Origin: Acidocella aminolytica 101 = DSM 11237
Lineage (GTDB): Bacteria > Pseudomonadota > Alphaproteobacteria > Acetobacterales > Acetobacteraceae
NCBI RefSeq assembly: GCF_900129125.1
Contig: NZ_FQVJ01000004.1
Coordinates: forward strand, 62,001-126,000
Reading direction: 5' to 3'
DNA: 64,000 bases
The notes beneath the pieces were generated by a model. It was not told where the DNA came from, made no database searches, and saw only the letters and a program-made list of their open reading frames with translations. Positions within the stretch are counted from its first letter, which is position 1, and every line of letters begins with the position of its first letter. Positions 63,417-64,000 of this stretch are shown here, piece by piece. A program made the translations under genes and the position numbers.

Positions 63417-64000
63417 GCTTTCGTTTCCTGCAAATTTTGACGTTCGATATTCAACCGCGAAGTACGGATATGGCGGCGCATCAACAGCTCCGCCAACTCA
63501 CCATCACCATCCGAGATAGCATCCAGAATTCTATGATGTTCCGCGAACGCCTGGGCCGGACGGTTGGGCGTCGCGGAATATTGAATCCGGTACATACGCG
63601 CGAGTTGGTAAAGCTCATCGCATAACAGGCGGAACAGCATGGCGTTCCCGCAGGCTTTGACGATCCTGTAATGAAAATCGAAATCGCCTTCCTGCTGATA
63701 ATAACCCCGCCCGGCCTGGAAGGCTTCATCCTGCTCATGCGCCCGCAGCACCGCGCGCAAGGCATCCACCTCCGCCGGGCTCATATGTTCAGCAGCCAGG
63801 CGACAGGCCAGCCCCTCCAACGATTCCCGTATCTGGTAAAGCTCATTCAGTTCCTCACGGCTCAAAGAAACAACCCGCGCCCCCACATGCGGCACCCGCA
63901 CCAAGAGCTTCTGGCCTTCGAGCCTGTGCAACGCCTCACGTAACGGCCCCCGGCTGATCCCATAAGCCCGTGCCAGTTCAGGCTCGGAAATCTTGGCACC
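63413..64000 (-). CDS. GntR/FadR-type transcriptional regulator, partial (probable prp regulator)
   Basis: Only the C-terminal 195 codons are in the window; the start lies past base 64000. The visible N-terminal part is the end of a winged helix-turn-helix (KISEPELARAYGISRGPLRE), then an FCD ligand domain (ELYQIRESLEGLACRLA, DFDFHYRIVKACGN, AEHHRILDAI) whose histidines bind metal or acid ligand. It is coupled to acnD by ATGA, so it probably controls the methylcitrate genes. Its ligand is not known. Confidence 0.92.
   Translation of the reverse strand, partial: GAKISEPELARAYGISRGPLREALHRLEGQKLLVRVPHVGARVVSLSREELNELYQIRESLEGLACRLAAEHMSPAEVDALRAVLRAHEQDEAFQAGRGYYQQEGDFDFHYRIVKACGNAMLFRLLCDELYQLARMYRIQYSATPNRPAQAFAEHHRILDAISDGDGELAELLMRRHIRTSRLNIERQNLQETKA

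Overview
This 64 kb window is a GC-rich, densely packed bacterial chromosome segment from an alphaproteobacterium, most likely of the Acetobacteraceae (Acidiphilium/Acidocella-like). This rests on the gene families and their order: an acyltransferase-waaA-lpxK lipid A unit, hfq next to hflX, mutM divergent from ubiE-coaBC-dut, rpmH-rnpA-yidD-yidC-engB-argB, ETF-quinone oxidoreductase, and one apparent LexA site of the alphaproteobacterial type GTTC-N7-GTTC. The exact genus is inference. No tRNA, rRNA, CRISPR array or prophage was seen.

Layout. 1-2.2 kb: lipid A/Kdo unit (acyltransferase, waaA, lpxK cut by the window edge), minus strand. 2.2-7.9 kb: single genes (TauE/SafE exporter, YihY-type membrane protein, alpha/beta hydrolase, GT87-like membrane protein, RDD protein, bpt, lipocalin). 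7.9-13 kb: an unrecognised 628-residue protein coupled to an ELM1-like protein, then a divergent aspartoacylase-like/acyltransferase-3 pair. 13-16 kb: inositol-monophosphatase-like gene, hflX, hfq, mntR. 16.1-18.3 kb: an ECF sigma factor, a lipoprotein, a probable anti-sigma protein and a CnrX-like periplasmic sensor. 18.3-20.24 kb: an IS607-type element whose tnpA and tnpB are both broken; it splits the terminator of the sigma-factor locus. 20.3-26 kb: envelope genes (proline-rich exported protein, LpxR-like deacylase, AsmA-like protein), a DsbA-family protein and grpE. 25.9-31.3 kb: glnE-bcp, an active-looking diguanylate cyclase, mutM. 31.3-38 kb: ubiE-coaBC-dut-nikR, then a double-permease ABC transporter preceded by a possible structured RNA leader, trmB and a DMT exporter. 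39-43.8 kb: metK, dapB, ETF-QO, uracil-DNA glycosylase. 43.9-47.4 kb: lytic transglycosylase-moaB and an SOS-boxed radical SAM gene. 47.4-52.3 kb: small genes, arsC, and the rpmH-to-argB unit. 52.5-56.9 kb: a frameshifted AhpD-like pseudogene, a patatin-histidine kinase pair, and siroheme/sulfate assimilation genes. 57-64 kb: citrate synthase, a K+ channel, and a prpF-acnD-GntR methylcitrate unit cut by the right edge.

How the genes work together. Many units are translationally coupled through ATGA or GTGA overlaps. Functional blocks include outer-membrane biogenesis (waaA/lpxK, LpxR, AsmA, YidC/YidD), metal sensing (MntR, NikR and the CnrX-like locus), DNA repair (mutM, uracil glycosylase, dut, the SplB-like radical SAM protein), sulfur assimilation (the CysG N-terminal domain with CysH) and propionate catabolism (acnD-prpF). 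The points most worth a second look are the IS607 insertion inside a terminator, the candidate RNA leader of the ABC transporter beside nikR, the LexA box and promoter before the radical SAM gene, and the four-gene ECF/CnrX-like locus with an inserted lipoprotein.
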